The translations under genes were made by a program, and so were the position numbers. Shown here piece after piece: positions 20,941-31,841 of a stretch of DNA of 64,000 nucleotides. Each line of letters starts with the position of its first letter. Positions within the stretch are counted from its first letter, which is position 1. Under the pieces are notes generated by a model that worked only from the letters and a program-made list of their open reading frames with translations, was not told the DNA's origin and did not search any database. This stretch comes from Acanthosepion lycidas (taxonomy: Eukaryota; Mollusca; Cephalopoda; Sepiida; Sepiidae): assembly GCA_963932145.1 (NCBI GenBank), contig OZ010586.1, positions 51,786,169 to 51,850,168 on the forward strand, written 5' to 3'.

Positions 20941-21998
20941 TTCAATTGCTAAAATATCAAATATTTAATTCTTTTTACCATTTCAGTATTTTAAAGTACA
21001 TATATTTTAAAGGGATGTTGCATAAAACCTTGTTAGAAATTAAGTATTTGCTGTTATAATCATAAATCTTTTTTTCTCTTTGCTCAAATATATCTTTTAT
21101 CTCTGTAAAAAATGATAACACAATAAATACTGAAGGGTGAAACACCTTCACAATATCGAATAAAAGAAAAACAACAATGAAAAAAATCTCATGTAAATAG
21201 CAAAGGTAAAAATATAAGCTAGTATATTATCATCTTTGAATGTTCAAAGGGTTTTATTTAGATATGTACTACGTGAAAATAAATAAATATACAGTTTAAT
21301 AAATAAACGGGGCGCCTACTCAAATACGAGTATCCACTAAAAATAACGTTTTAATGTGCTACATATGTATCACCTGCAAATCGCGTTATGTGTGACTTGT
21401 AATGCAAGGGGAATAACTCTGACAAAGTTAGATAACTGTTGATTCGAGTATTAGTATATTCGAGAGATGGTGTTGGTATTGACACGAATTTCATGCGTTA
21501 TATGTTGTAAATGACAAGTGTTATTCTCGCACGCAGTTTTATTCAGCTTCCATTTATGAGTTAAATAAAAGGGCTGACTGTGTTCTCTAGTTTTGGGTGG
21601 CGGCCACTGTAGAAGAGCAAGAAATCTGAATTTAAAATTGTGGAAAATAAACGGGAAATCACTTTTTCTCAAGAAGAAGTTATGACCAAATTGATTTCAA
21701 TAGAAGATTATATCTTCCTTTTTAATTCATTTTTTTTACTTTATCTTCATCTTTAGTTGATTATTTTTTTTTGTATGAGTGTATATTCACTAACTTGAAT
21801 TAGATTATATTTACCTATATATCTGCCTAGGTTTCTTTTTTACCGTTTCATATCTAATAATATATTAGTCACAATATGTATTTCATAAATTGTACCACTT
21901 CTATTATATAACTAGTATATGTAAGTCTATTATATAACTAGTTTGTGCATGTGTCTTGTGCGTGTATATAAGTACATATGTTATGCTTCAATTCAATT
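20941..21998. other. Spacer with a CpG-containing patch (about 21305-21670)
   Basis: Mostly AT-rich. In 21305-21670 there are many more CpG dinucleotides (CGGGGCGCC, TACGAG, TCGCG, TTCGAG, CTCGCACGC) than in neighbouring DNA. A 73-codon minus frame (21451-21672) there has no recognised homology. Confidence 0.45.
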
Positions 21999-22070
21999 TA
22001 TATATATATGCTTATATATATATTATATATATATTATATATATATGCTTATATATATATTATATATATAT
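21999..22070. repeat. Higher-order TA-rich tandem repeat
   Basis: Alternating TATATATATGCT and TATATATATATTA blocks occur in at least two periods, ending at TATCAGG. Confidence 0.85.
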
Positions 22071-22216
22071 CAGGTGGCCTGACGATTGCATATAGCATGA
22101 AACAGACTGTCGCCTCTAAGTGTTGACTTCTATGTTCACTTTTATATTTACACACGCTCTATCTCTGATATTGAGCACTTTATTCCATAAATATAGCACA
22201 CCTTAAGACTATATTT

Positions 22217-22220
<4 letters not shown>

Positions 22221-22251
<31 letters not shown>
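22221..22251. repeat. (TA)n microsatellite
   Basis: Uninterrupted (AT)15. Confidence 0.95.
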
Positions 22252-22254
<3 letters not shown>

Positions 22255-22469
22255 TATATGGGAAGTTTTAACCATAATCTTAATTATTTTTCATCTATAT
22301 ATGAATATTTTTTATTTATATCTGTAAGGCTATATATGTGTGTGTGTGTGTATGTGCGTGTACATTTTTTCATATGAATATTGTATTGAACATGGTGCAG
22401 ACAGATACAAACATAATCTTATATATTTTGTAAATGTGTTTATTCATATGTAAATACATCTATATATTT

Positions 22470-22473
<4 letters not shown>

Positions 22474-22508
<35 letters not shown>
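22474..22508. repeat. (TA)n microsatellite
   Basis: (AT)17 directly upstream of LINE copy D. Confidence 0.95.
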
Positions 22509-22512
<4 letters not shown>

Positions 22513-22520
22513 ACATATGT

Positions 22521-23395
22521 CTTGAAAAGGACCTCTAATCAATTGTGAACTGGGGCACGAATTGGCTGGTCAACTTCAACGCTTCTAAGACAAAACTGCT
22601 CTCTATTAATCACTACAGAGATCCTTCCCTTCCCTCCATTAGAATGTCTGACACTCAACTTCTTGAAAGCAACTCTCTGCGGCTTCTCGGTCTCATGTTG
22701 ACTGCTGACCTGAAATGGAATAAATACATTGAGTCAATTGCTTCGTCCACTGCAAAGAAAGTTGGCTCCCTGAGCCGCGCCAGGAAGTTTTTCTCCCCGG
22801 AGTCGATCCTCCAGATCTACAAATCAACAATTCGCCCTTGCATGGAGTATTGCTGCCATATATGGTCTGTTGCCCCTTCTGTTTGCCTCGGGGTTCTTGA
22901 TAGGTTCCAGAGGCAGATATGCAATGTAGTTGGCCCTGCCCTGGGTGTCTCGTCTACAGTCACTTTCTCACAGACATGCCGTTGCCTCCCTCTGTCTGTT
23001 CTACAAATATTTTCATGGAAATTGCTCTGAGGAGCTGCATTCACTGGTTCCCAGACGTCATCAGTACCAGCGCCTTATGAGGCTGGCATCCCGCTCTCAC
23101 CCCCTCACTGTCGAAACTCCTAAATGTAGCCGTCTCTTCTACTCTAATAGCTTCATGTCTCGCACCTCTTGCCTGTGGAACTCCCTTCCCTATTCCTGTT
23201 TCCCTGTGAGCTATAATCTCCAGCTATTCAAGTGTAATGTCAATCGACATCTCCAGTTGCCTTGATCTATCCACTACCCTCATCCTTCCTTCTATCACTG
23301 CTATCTGATCTTGCTCTAAATTTTCTGTAACCCCTTGCATCCTAGTGGTTTCCCGCCTTGCTTGGGGTGAAATGCTTAAAAAAAAATTAAAAAAA
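22521..23395 (+). pseudogene. LINE reverse transcriptase C-terminal region, CR1/jockey-like (copy D, best preserved)
   Basis: A 161-codon open frame (22545-23030) reads NASKTKLLSIN, SLRLLGLMLTADLKWNKYIE, SPESILQIYKSTIRP and MEYCCHIWSVAP, then DRFQRQICNVVGP. The frame then shifts by one base near 22940 and continues at 22930-23265 with [20 protein letters not shown] and SCLWNSLPYSCFP to a stop. This is the thumb/C-terminal part of a non-LTR retrotransposon RT, 5'-truncated. The 3' UTR (TTGCATCCTAGTGG, then TTGCTTGGGGTGAAATG) and poly-A tail follow at 23335-23395. GC is well above the surroundings, so it is a relatively young insertion. Confidence 0.85.
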
Positions 23396-23709
23396 AATGT
23401 AGATTTGCCATGATATTTGTGTACCTTTGTATTATTTTTATTATTAGATTTCTATATTTATATTTAATTCACTCTTATTTCTACATGTGTAGCTTGAAGT
23501 ATATAAGTTGTACCAAAATATGTTTTTAAACTTTTTACATTTATTTATGTTTATTTTAAATATATAATTTTTTTTTTGTATACCAAAATTTAAATTATGT
23601 AACGGTCAGTCTTAACTCACCACCTAAAGATTTCATCATGTTGAAGAAAAAAATGTATATTTATTGTAAATACGTATATTTATTGTTAATATAACAGTAA
23701 TATATTGTG

Positions 23710-23744
23710 AATAAAACAGAGCTATAATATAGCTCTGTTTTATT
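23710..23744. repeat. 35-bp palindrome
   Basis: AATAAAACAGAGCTATA and its complement around a single central base. Confidence 0.85.
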
Positions 23745-23780
23745 TTATTAATACCAACACTTAATGTGCCATAGTATATA

Positions 23781-23783
<3 letters not shown>

Positions 23784-23820
<37 letters not shown>
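23784..23820. repeat. (TA)n microsatellite
   Basis: (AT)18, followed by CACA. Confidence 0.95.
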
Positions 23821-23826
<6 letters not shown>

Positions 23827-23828
23827 AG

Positions 23829-23975
23829 ATGAGTTTGAATTCCAGACTTACGTGCAAATACTGTTCGGAAAGGTATTATTCCATCTCTTCTCCCCTCCAG
23901 CTATGTGTGAATAGCAGGACAGACTGGCCTCTATTACCTTGGTTGATAACCAGTCTAGGGGAAGGAAAACTGAAT
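23829..23975 (+). mobile_element. Cephalopod-type SINE, 5'-truncated copy
   Basis: It shares TTTGAATTCCAG, GGAAAGGTAT, the ATCTCTTCTCCCCTCCAGCTATG region and the AGCAGGACAGACTGG block with the full copies at 31151 and 42113. Confidence 0.65.
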
Positions 23976-24451
23976 TCAAAATATGAGGAGGGTTGTTTGA
24001 AGACCTTGTGGCATACTGTGCAACAGTTCTCTGTATTTGGTTCTTCTTAAAAATGTAGTTGGTTCTGCACAAGCTTTCACTACTATAATCAAATTATATA
24101 TGTGAGTAGTCTGGCTATTTGGTTCTAAGGACTGAGATACTGGACCCTAATCTCATATGTCGAAAACATTGATCTTTGATTAAGCATCACTCCATTAAGA
24201 AGAAATTTCATTTTATAGCATTTTAAACAGGTGTAAAAAGAAAAAAGTATAAAGAAAAATATGAATATTTTTTATTTATATCTGTATGAATAATGCTATA
24301 TATATTAAATATGAAAGGGAAAATTACATTTTCATACGTTTTTACCTAATTTTATTTTTTACAATTATTTTTTTAAAATCTAACAATTTCTTAACACATT
24401 TCATGACATTCAATGATGTATTTCTGTAGCCCAAATGCTCAATACTCAAGA

Positions 24452-24456
<5 letters not shown>

Positions 24457-24512
<56 letters not shown>
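24457..24512. repeat. (TA)n microsatellite
   Basis: (AT)28. Confidence 0.95.
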
Positions 24513-24517
<5 letters not shown>

Positions 24518-24705
24518 ATTAATTGATTTAAAATATGTTTTCTTCGCTATACAGTTCTAACCATGTTTAAAAAATGGAAGCTAAAAGCTTTGAATTTAAT
24601 TTTGTAATTAAATTAAAGACATTAGTTCCATTTCATCTTCAAACGATTTTTGGAGTAACTTATATCTATAAGAACACCGGGTTATATATCTTACTGTTCT
24701 TTCTT

Positions 24706-24711
<6 letters not shown>
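24513..24711. repeat. Dispersed repeat shared with 59560-59817
   Basis: AAGAACACCGGGTTATATATC to the (TA)n is repeated directly at 59765-59817. The adjacent block (AAATGGAAGCTAAAAGC to CATTTCATCTT) occurs inverted at about 59575-59650. The two parts are therefore in opposite relative orientation in the two loci. Confidence 0.55.

Positions 24712-24749
<38 letters not shown>
24712..24749. repeat. (TA)n-(CA)n microsatellite
   Basis: (TA)14 then (CA)5, ending at a MITE terminus. Confidence 0.95.
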
Positions 24750-24948
24750 GGGTGCCACACAAAAAAAAATTAACTAATATATAAAAATTATAATTTTTAG
24801 TTTGAAAACCACATCTAACATTTGCGTTTTTGTTCCATGTTAAGCTACTAAATTTCTATCGTTTGCTTTTGTTTTAAATAACTGTAACAACAAATTCCAA
24901 CAATTAAATAACCTGTACTAAATTTCCTGTTTTTTGTGGGGCACCCTG
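24748..24948. mobile_element. 201-bp MITE, Tc1/mariner type
   Basis: The termini CAGGGTGCCACACAAAA and TTTTGTGGGGCACCCTG are imperfect inverted repeats. The right side is followed by TA; the left TA is blurred by the microsatellite. CAGGGTG...CACCCTG ends with a TA target are typical of Tc1/mariner superfamily elements. The 201 bp is AT-rich and non-coding. Confidence 0.8.
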
Positions 24949-25469
24949 TATATTAAAAACAATGATTTAGTGCAGTCACAGGCCAAGTGCAGATGAAAGT
25001 ATGGATTAACAAGGGAGATAATCGAAAAGAGTAATAAAATTCCTAACGATCCTTAATTGCAAGCTATATGTATGTTAAAAAAAAATTCTTGTAAAACAAA
25101 CAAATTTTTTATACACTGCTGGCCAAAATGTTAAGGGAAAGGGAAAATAAAGAAAAAAAAAACCTTTTGCGTTGTTAGACTCAACCACTTATTTGATTAG
25201 AGCTTCAAAAATTAATAAGAAAAGAAAAAAGAAAAATTAAAGACTTTAATAGAGAAAATTTGAATACTGGGCAATTAGGCTACATACTAGCTGGTCAAAA
25301 GTTTGGGACCAGATTTAAACAAAGTTTTAATTGGTAAACATGTAACAAAATTTATTTATTTGTGTTCAAGCATTAACGCAGTCAACATCTTTAACCAGTA
25401 TCTCTTGCATTACATTAGGTAAAAACATGGCAAATGCTAAAATGTTGACTGTTTGAATGTAGCAGAATT

Positions 25470-27130
25470 ATTGAACTGCAAAAGCAAGGTATCTCTTGAC
25501 ATGCCATCACTGGTGAGATTGGACATAGTATAACTATTGTTGCAAATTTATTAAAAGACCCTGAGGGATATGGAATGAGAATTTCAAGTAGTCATTCCAA
25601 GAAAATTTAGTGGGTGTTGAGCAGGAGGATTCAATGGGTTGTCTGATGAAACTCCAGCAGTCAATCAAACCAGATTAATGCCCTTCAATCAGTTATGTGC
25701 CATGCGTGATAAACGCTTAGGCAACCATGTATCTTTTGATACATGACTGATGAGGCAGGTTTTTTCCTGCAGTAGGTTGCCATTCTTTCTGCAGTAGACC
25801 ACTTGCCATCCAAGGCTATAGAACCAGGTCTGTCCTGCTATTTATCCATAGCTGGGGGGAGAAGAAGAGGATTCATATCTTTCTCAAGGGTATTAGCATG
25901 CAAATGAATGTAATGAATTTGAATGGAATTCGAACTTGACAGGCACAGAATGCAGCTCAAGAACGGTAAGGTGGGATCTCTGAGAGAAAGGATTTAAAAA
26001 CTGTAAATGTCTTCAAAGTTGACACCTCTGTTACTGCCCAGAATGATATTATTTCATCATTCTAAAAATAACCTTATCATCAGTGATGATAAAAAAATAA
26101 GGATATCTCATCATTCTAACCCTGATCATTATAAAAATGACCCTTCTACTATAAGAGAGACAGTAGAGGACAGTAGAGTAGTCTAGGGTACCTGTAGCAG
26201 TAGTCAGTGATGAGAGACAAATAGCAGCACTCTGTGAAGATGGAAAACAGACGATTTCAAACACCATCCTCACAAACAAAATTCTTGGAAACAAACCAAG
26301 TAAGCACTGACTTTTAAACAAAAGAGACACTGAGAACATTTTTACACAAACTATATCAATATTCTGTAATTCACATCACAAAAAGAAAATACGAATTCTT
26401 GTTAATTAGGTCAACACATGTCTCGAGTTTTTATTGCTGTTATCAATGTATGTTTTATGTCTTTTAATTTCTGTCATAATATCAACCCTGTTACACCTGC
26501 TTCCACACAACAAAACAGCTTGGTTAAACTTGGTTGAGAAGCACGAAACATGGAACATAGAACAGTGGAAAAGAAAATGTTTAACCTGGATGATTCAGAT
26601 GCTTTCCAATGTTACTGACATGATAAGGATCTCACACCAGAGACATTCTCTACATGACAGTAGAAGTTCCATCATGATCTGGGGTGCTATGTCCTTCTAA
26701 GGAACAATAGAGCTTCAGGTTATGCAGGGGTGTCAAACTGTGGTTAGTTACATTGTCATATTGAAGAGAGTATTCTTATTGACTGAAGGCCCTCGTTTGT
26801 ATGCAAATGACTGGATCTTCCAGCAACAACAACACTGCAATCCATAATGCATGCAGGACAAAGGACTTTTCATGGCGGATAACGTGATTCTTTTGGACCA
26901 TCCAGTGTATTCACCTGATCTGAACCCCACTGAAAATGTTTTCAGGTGGATGTCAAGGGTAGTTTATAGAAATGGACAGCAATTCCAAACAATGCATGAT
27001 CTTCTTGAAGTCATTTTGACTACTTGGAATAACATTCAAGTCAGCCTTCTGTTGATGTTTATATTGACCATGCCAAAGCAAATTTTGAAGTTATTCACAA
27101 TGACTGCCATACAACTCACTTCTGAGACAT
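25470..27130 (+). pseudogene. Tc1-family DDE transposase, degenerate
   Basis: The N-terminal part reads IELQKQGISRHAITGEIGHS with stops. The C-terminal part, over several frames, reads EQWKKKMFNLDD, RSSIMIWGAMSF (26640-26697), then MADNVILLDHPVYSPDLNPT and ENVFRWMSRVVYRNGQQF (26851-27135). SPDLNPxEN carries the last acidic residue of the DD34E triad. Frameshifts, stops and a nested SINE make it non-functional. Confidence 0.85.
25685..25958 (-). mobile_element. Cephalopod-type SINE nested in the Tc1 element
   Basis: A reverse-orientation copy of the 31151 SINE. It shows CTTAGGCAACCATGTATC, TGCAGTAGGTTGCCATTCTT, the ACCAGGTCTGTCCTGCTATT block, AGCTGGGGGGAGAAG and GAATTCGAACTTG, in inverted order relative to the forward copies. 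It interrupts the transposase and so is younger than it. Confidence 0.8.
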
Positions 27131-27379
27131 CTTAGTAGGCATTTCCTACTCTGTTTAGGACTTCTTTTAGGTAAGGTCATAAACTTTTGATCAGCTAGTA
27201 TTTAATCTAATTTCCCAGTATTCAAATTTTCCCTATTAAATACTAAAAAAATCTTTAATTTTTTATTTTTCCTTTTCTTATTTTCATTTTTTCAAGCTCT
27301 ACTCAAATAAGTAGTTGAGTCTAACAATGCGAAGGTATATTTTTCATTAATTTAATTGTCCTTAAGATTTTGGACAGCA

Positions 27380-27384
<5 letters not shown>

Positions 27385-27418
<34 letters not shown>
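27385..27418. repeat. (TG)(TA)n microsatellite
   Basis: (TA)16 beginning exactly at the right end of the Tc1 element, where a TA target duplicate is expected. Confidence 0.95.
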
Positions 27419-27423
<5 letters not shown>

Positions 27424-27589
27424 ATATGTCAATTGTTCACAAAAGATAAATAATTTAGAAATATTTACTTGCTGTTTGACTAAATCTTTGAAAAAATGAT
27501 TTTTCAGCAGTTTTTATATTTTTTACATTCATAAAATCTACAGAATTTAATTCTTCATTTCAGAAATAAGTAGGTGTCAATATATTTGT

Positions 27590-27854
27590 ATTATTTCAAA
27601 CTATTGTTCTCATTTTGATTTATACAGAAGTTATTATAGAGACAATGTTTCGACCAAGTACCCTGTAATCATCATTAGGTGTCCATTGTTTTGGCTGATA
27701 TGGGATATCAGTGGATTATTGTGATATTTTGTCCCTGTGATGTAAGTTATTGTTCATTCCTGCTGAATTGGTGCTTCACTTCCTGATTTATGGATTGAAC
27801 TTATGTGTCATAACATCTATATCAACAAAAAAGAGAATAATAGTTTGAAATAAT
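27590..27854. mobile_element. 265-bp TIR element, unclassified
   Basis: It starts ATTATTTCAAACTATTGTTCTC and ends with the complement of that 22-mer bar one mismatch (27833-27854). The interior contains GACAATGTTTCGACCAAG, a phrase shared with 12835-12945. It is non-coding. The target duplication is uncertain. Confidence 0.75.
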
Positions 27855-27864
27855 GCAAGTAATT

Positions 27865-28600
27865 TTACAGAATATTGCAAAAAAGTGGGTGTAACAGAGA
27901 ATCATGTCAGCCTGAGAAAGGACACCAAGTTGGTTGTATGTGGTGGTATGGCATGTTGTACTGCTTGACATTCATGCCAGAAGCTCCAATATGAACATTT
28001 CATAATATTTGGGTGTCTATCTGAGGACAGTACAGAGGATTCAGAAAGAGTTTGATGAGTCTAATGGTGATTATGAAGGTGCTTGGAGTGATTACTAGTG
28101 ATGCTGACATTATGCCTCCATTCATCTTCCTACAGCCTCAACACAGGTGCCTTGAGAAGGCGGTGCTGCCCTGAGCCAAGAGGGTACCTGCTGGAGGACC
28201 CTGCCTGGCAACAGGATTCTGAACCATACAACACAAGCAAGAGAACTGTCATGGTTGTCAGACAATTTGTGCGACTACATCATCCCTTACATCAGGTCAC
28301 CTAACTCCCTAGACTGCAACTCCCTTGATTATTATATTCAGGGAACTCCTTGTAATACCAATGACCTGAAGGCAAAAATTATGGCAGCATTCAACAATTT
28401 AAACAAGGAGACCATCCAGAAGAGATGCAGGAGATTCTGAAGTCATTTGGAGGCTATGGATGAAGTCAATGGTGATTTTATTGAATAAATTTACTCTTTA
28501 GTATTTCAAGATATTTTTTGTGCAATTTTGGTAAATATATCTGTTAAAATGAGATGTTAGTGCTATTTTCATTTTTGCATAATTTGAATGAAAATTCATC
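27865..28600 (+). pseudogene. mariner-like transposase relic (DDD type), copy M1
   Basis: Across frames the text reads LYCLTFMPEAPI (about 27960), then LEKAVLP, GRTLPGNRILNHTT, LSDNLCDYIIPYIRSPNSLD (28255 on), CNSLDYYIQGTPCNTNDL and MAAFNNLNKETIQKRCRRF. The NSPDxNPLDYxxWG-like site marks the third catalytic Asp of mariner-type enzymes. Stops and frameshifts are frequent. It shares its 3' flank (AAAATGAGATGTTAGTG) with copy M2. Confidence 0.75.
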
Positions 28601-28914
28601 CATCACACACTTATTGTCTATTATGATTGTGATTTTTCTAATTAGAAACTGGACACTGTTTAATCAATCATCTCCAGTAAATTTGAAATGTATTAAGTCA
28701 TTACATAATCTTTTCACTCAAATGCACTGTAAAAATGTTATTCAATTATTTTGTGTTAAAAAATTCAGGCATATATGAGATAAGTGTGCTGACACACCAA
28801 ACGTACAAATATGTTACTAATTTAACAACCAGTATAGGAACTCAGCCAACACTTTAAACAACTTTGGTTTTAAGTGGCATGTTTTCTTTTATATTTTTTT
28901 GTCTTGGATGACAT

Positions 28915-28992
28915 TAACTCACAGCAGAGATATTTTCTACATGACAGTAGATGTTCCATCATGATCTAGGGTGCTATCTCCTTCTAGCATGG
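28915..28992 (+). mobile_element. Tc1 transposase fragment
   Basis: GAGATATTTTCTACATGACA, then GTTCCATCATGATCTAGGG, matches 26640-26697 of the larger Tc1 copy. Confidence 0.65.
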
Positions 28993-29079
28993 TATTAAAC
29001 TTTGGTTATAATTCTTTCTATATTCATCAAATTCTTAATTTCAACTTCTACAGATTTTGGCATTGGTGTACAATAGGCA

Positions 29080-29381
29080 CCATGTTCAGAAATAGTGAAT
29101 TTGTAGAATTTCACTTCCTTGTATGCCAATGGGTTTCACTTAATGCTACAAGGTGGCTTGCTTTTTAGGACTATAAAAGGAAGGAATATAAACCCTCTCT
29201 TACTTTCTCTTTTGTTTTCTCTGGGATCTAGTAGCAACTAGCATTGCACTTCTCTCCTCTGTGAAAGATTTCTTTTTTTTAATTTCACCCAGACACTAAA
29301 CTACACAACACTAAACCCATAATTTTTTTTTAGTTATCTACAATTTTCTTTTCTTCCCTTTTTGTGAACTATGTTGTTCTT

Positions 29382-29436
<55 letters not shown>

Positions 29437-29515
29437 CCTTCAGGTGTTGAATTTATTTATTTATTTTGAAAATTCTCAACTGCCTTTGCATTAAGTGTTA
29501 ATTTTATCAACTCCC
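29080..29515 (+). mobile_element. LTR-like repeat with TATA box (copy 1)
   Basis: GACTATAAAAGGAAGG (29170) is a good TATA box. Downstream blocks CTCTGGGATCTAGTAGCAAC and GAAAGATTTCTTT, then (TA)n and TATTTATTTTGAAAATTCTC, parallel 39960-40375 in the same order. The pattern fits a solo LTR, but the TG...CA ends were not fixed. Confidence 0.5.
29384..29433. repeat. (TA)n microsatellite
   Basis: (TA)25 inside the LTR-like repeat. The sister copy has (CA)n at the corresponding place. Confidence 0.95.
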
Positions 29516-30104
29516 ATTCTTAATTTCTCCTGCTACAAATTTATTTACCAAAATGCACCTACCATTAACTTTTAGAAATTTAAATTTTTTTTCTTTTCAT
29601 ATTTGCGATCTAGAGTACTTAATCCCTACTAATCTGGAGTGCTTAATCCATAGAAATATGAAAAAGAATTTAAAAAAAAATTATTCTAGTCATAGTACCT
29701 ACCATATAAGTGTACCATTTCCTTTTGTCAGAGTGGAATGAGCAAAAAAAAAAAAAGTTTTAAGTGCATGCTTTGACTTTTAATTTACTGGTTTTATGTT
29801 CATTTGTACCAAGTTTAAACTTTCTTCTGATAGATGTTAGGATATTGATTTTTTTTTTTTGTCATCAACTTCCCAGCTGTTTCCCACTTGTATAGATTGT
29901 TTCTCTAATCTAAATAAATTTCTTCATGTCAATTTGGTGACAACAGACAGAATTAACCCATTGTACCAGTGTACCAGATCTTTAGACTTAGTCTAAATTA
30001 TGGAGAAAAATTCATTAAAATAAAAAAATAAATAAATGGTTCCTCCTATTAAACCAAAATATATCCGACAAAGTTTACTTTTGTTGAAATTAATTTTAAA
30101 ATTT

Positions 30105-30620
30105 CATGCCTGGTTATTCTGAGTGAAACTGGTACCATGTAACCCAGTACTACCTGCTGTATGGTTGGGTCATTAGTGACTAAATTGGCTCTCCTAGGAA
30201 TCAGGCCTTTCTAATGAGGAGGGTGGCTGGACATCTATCTGGGTAAAAAGCAAGACCTATCAACAACAATCTGGTACTACTTGGGTAGACTGGGCTCCAT
30301 AGCTATGTATCCACCCCAGTGAAGTGCTGAGATAGCATCACTGTGTGGTAAGCTTCCTAGACTGTAGTCAACATTTTGGATGGAGTGTTCACTGGATAGA
30401 ATCTACATCTGTGTGTCTGTGATCAAGGTGAGCCTTCAAGTTGTAGGACATTGGCTGTAGTTTGACTTGGAGAGGAATGGGCTCTGTCAGGTTTACTTTC
30501 CCAAGATATGCTATGTATAAAAATCTCTCTGGCTTCAAATATAGATATATAGAGGGAACTGGTCAGGTGCTCAGCTGCATACCAACCTTACAGCCACACC
30601 TGGTCATGGGAGAGATGATG
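30105..30620 (+). other. Less AT-rich unclassified repeat, perhaps a LINE 5' end
   Basis: The composition (many GG/CC, few A/T runs) differs sharply from its flanks. No ORF survives and no family was recognised with certainty. The end (ACCTGGTCATGGGAGAG) recalls LINE 5' regions. Confidence 0.3.
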
Positions 30621-30772
30621 AATGAATTTTAAAAAGGTTTTATCAAGAGGGAATATGAAAAAATGGGAGCTTTGTCACTGATTGGTGGATTGAAGCAAAT
30701 TATTGTAAAAGATGTTTTGTCTTCTTGTTGAAATCCTTGTAATACTTGATATTCTAACTTAATTTATGTGGA

Positions 30773-30930
30773 TGCATGAGTGGTGTAATTGATGGCAGTT
30801 CCAAATAAGAAATTGGAGAGCCAAGTTTGAATTTCAGTTGAGTTTGTTAGATTAACTTGCAAATACCCTTGGGAAATGTATGAATACATCTCTTCTCCCC
30901 CAATTATGTGTTAAATAATAATACTTTTAT
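30773..30930 (+). mobile_element. Cephalopod-type SINE, 3'-truncated
   Basis: GGAGAGCCAAGTTTGAATTTCAG, CAAATACCCTTGGGAAA, then ATCTCTTCTCCCCCAATTATG align with the first half of the 31151 copy. Confidence 0.7.
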
Positions 30931-31150
30931 CTGGAAAAATCATTCTCAAAATATTGCTAATGCAAATTTCACCCTCTTGCCCCAAAAAGGAATTATTCTT
31001 ACAATCCAAAAAATGTATTTCAACTTTAAATAACCCACAAAGGGTTGATAAACCATAAAAAATAAAGTTATTCAAATGATTTAAGTTTCTGCATAAGCAG
31101 CTAACAAGTCGAAGTTTTCAATGAAGAGTTTGAAATGTCATTAAAGTTTT

Positions 31151-31435
31151 GTCTGTGTAGTGGCTCAGATTGAGGAATCAGAGAGCTGAGTTTGAATTCC
31201 AGTTGAATCCATTACATTCACTTAAGTGCTAATACTCTTGGGAAAGGTATGAATCCTCTTCTTTCTCCCCAGCTATGGGTAAATAGCAGGACAGGCCAGG
31301 TTCTATAACCTTGGATGGCAACTGGTCTACTGCAGAAAGAAATGGCAACCTACTGGAGGAAAATAATCTGCCTCGTCAGTCATGTATCAAAAGATACGTG
31401 ATTGCCTAAGCATGTATCATACATGGTACATAACT
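31151..31435 (+). mobile_element. Cephalopod-type tRNA-derived SINE, near full length
   Basis: The A-box-like head is TGTAGTGGCTCAGATTGAGG and the B-box-like text is GAGTTTGAATTCC. The body reads GGGAAAGGTATGAATCC, CCAGCTATGGGTAAATAGC, the GATGGCAACTGGTCTACTGC region and a terminal AAAAGATACGTGATTGCCTA. At least nine copies or parts of it are recognisable in this window. Confidence 0.75.
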
Positions 31436-31841
31436 TTTTGAATATGTAATACAGATGTTCAACCTTATTTCAATTCATTCCCTTGATGAAGTTTTTGCGG
31501 TGCCCAACAAGGAAGAGAGCTGCAGATAACTATTTTTTTTTTCTTTTTAGCTTTGCAAGTGCTTAATTTCCTTGATATTGTTTCTGCTTGGATTCTTGAT
31601 TTTCTCATATAAATTTTGTGAAATCAGAATTTCAACTGTATTTTGGCAGCAAGTTTTTCTCTTTTTAATGACAATTTAAACTGCATGAGATTTGAACTTG
31701 TGATTTTAAATAAGGCCTGTCATTCATTAGTCCCAGAGTGGCTTCAAAGATTAATGGAAGATGATGTTGCATCAGAACTGTTATCTAGACAAAGAAAGAG
31801 TTACATAAATTCTGCCTGAATTTCTGGAATGAGGAGTTACC

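Larger units (their letters stand above)
25114..27382 (+). mobile_element. Tc1-like DNA transposon, near full length, dead
   Basis: The TIRs are CACTGCTGGCCAAAATGTTA at 25114 and its degenerate complement ending ATTTTGGACAGCAGTG at 27382. TA precedes the left end. Long subterminal inverted repeats of about 210 bp continue inward (for example GTTAGACTCAACCACTTATT against AAGTAGTTGAGTCTAACA). In between are transposase remnants (N-terminal helix-turn-helix near 25470-25610, DDE part 26560-27120), a SINE inside the coding region and another unclassified block (about 25960-26420). Confidence 0.88.
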
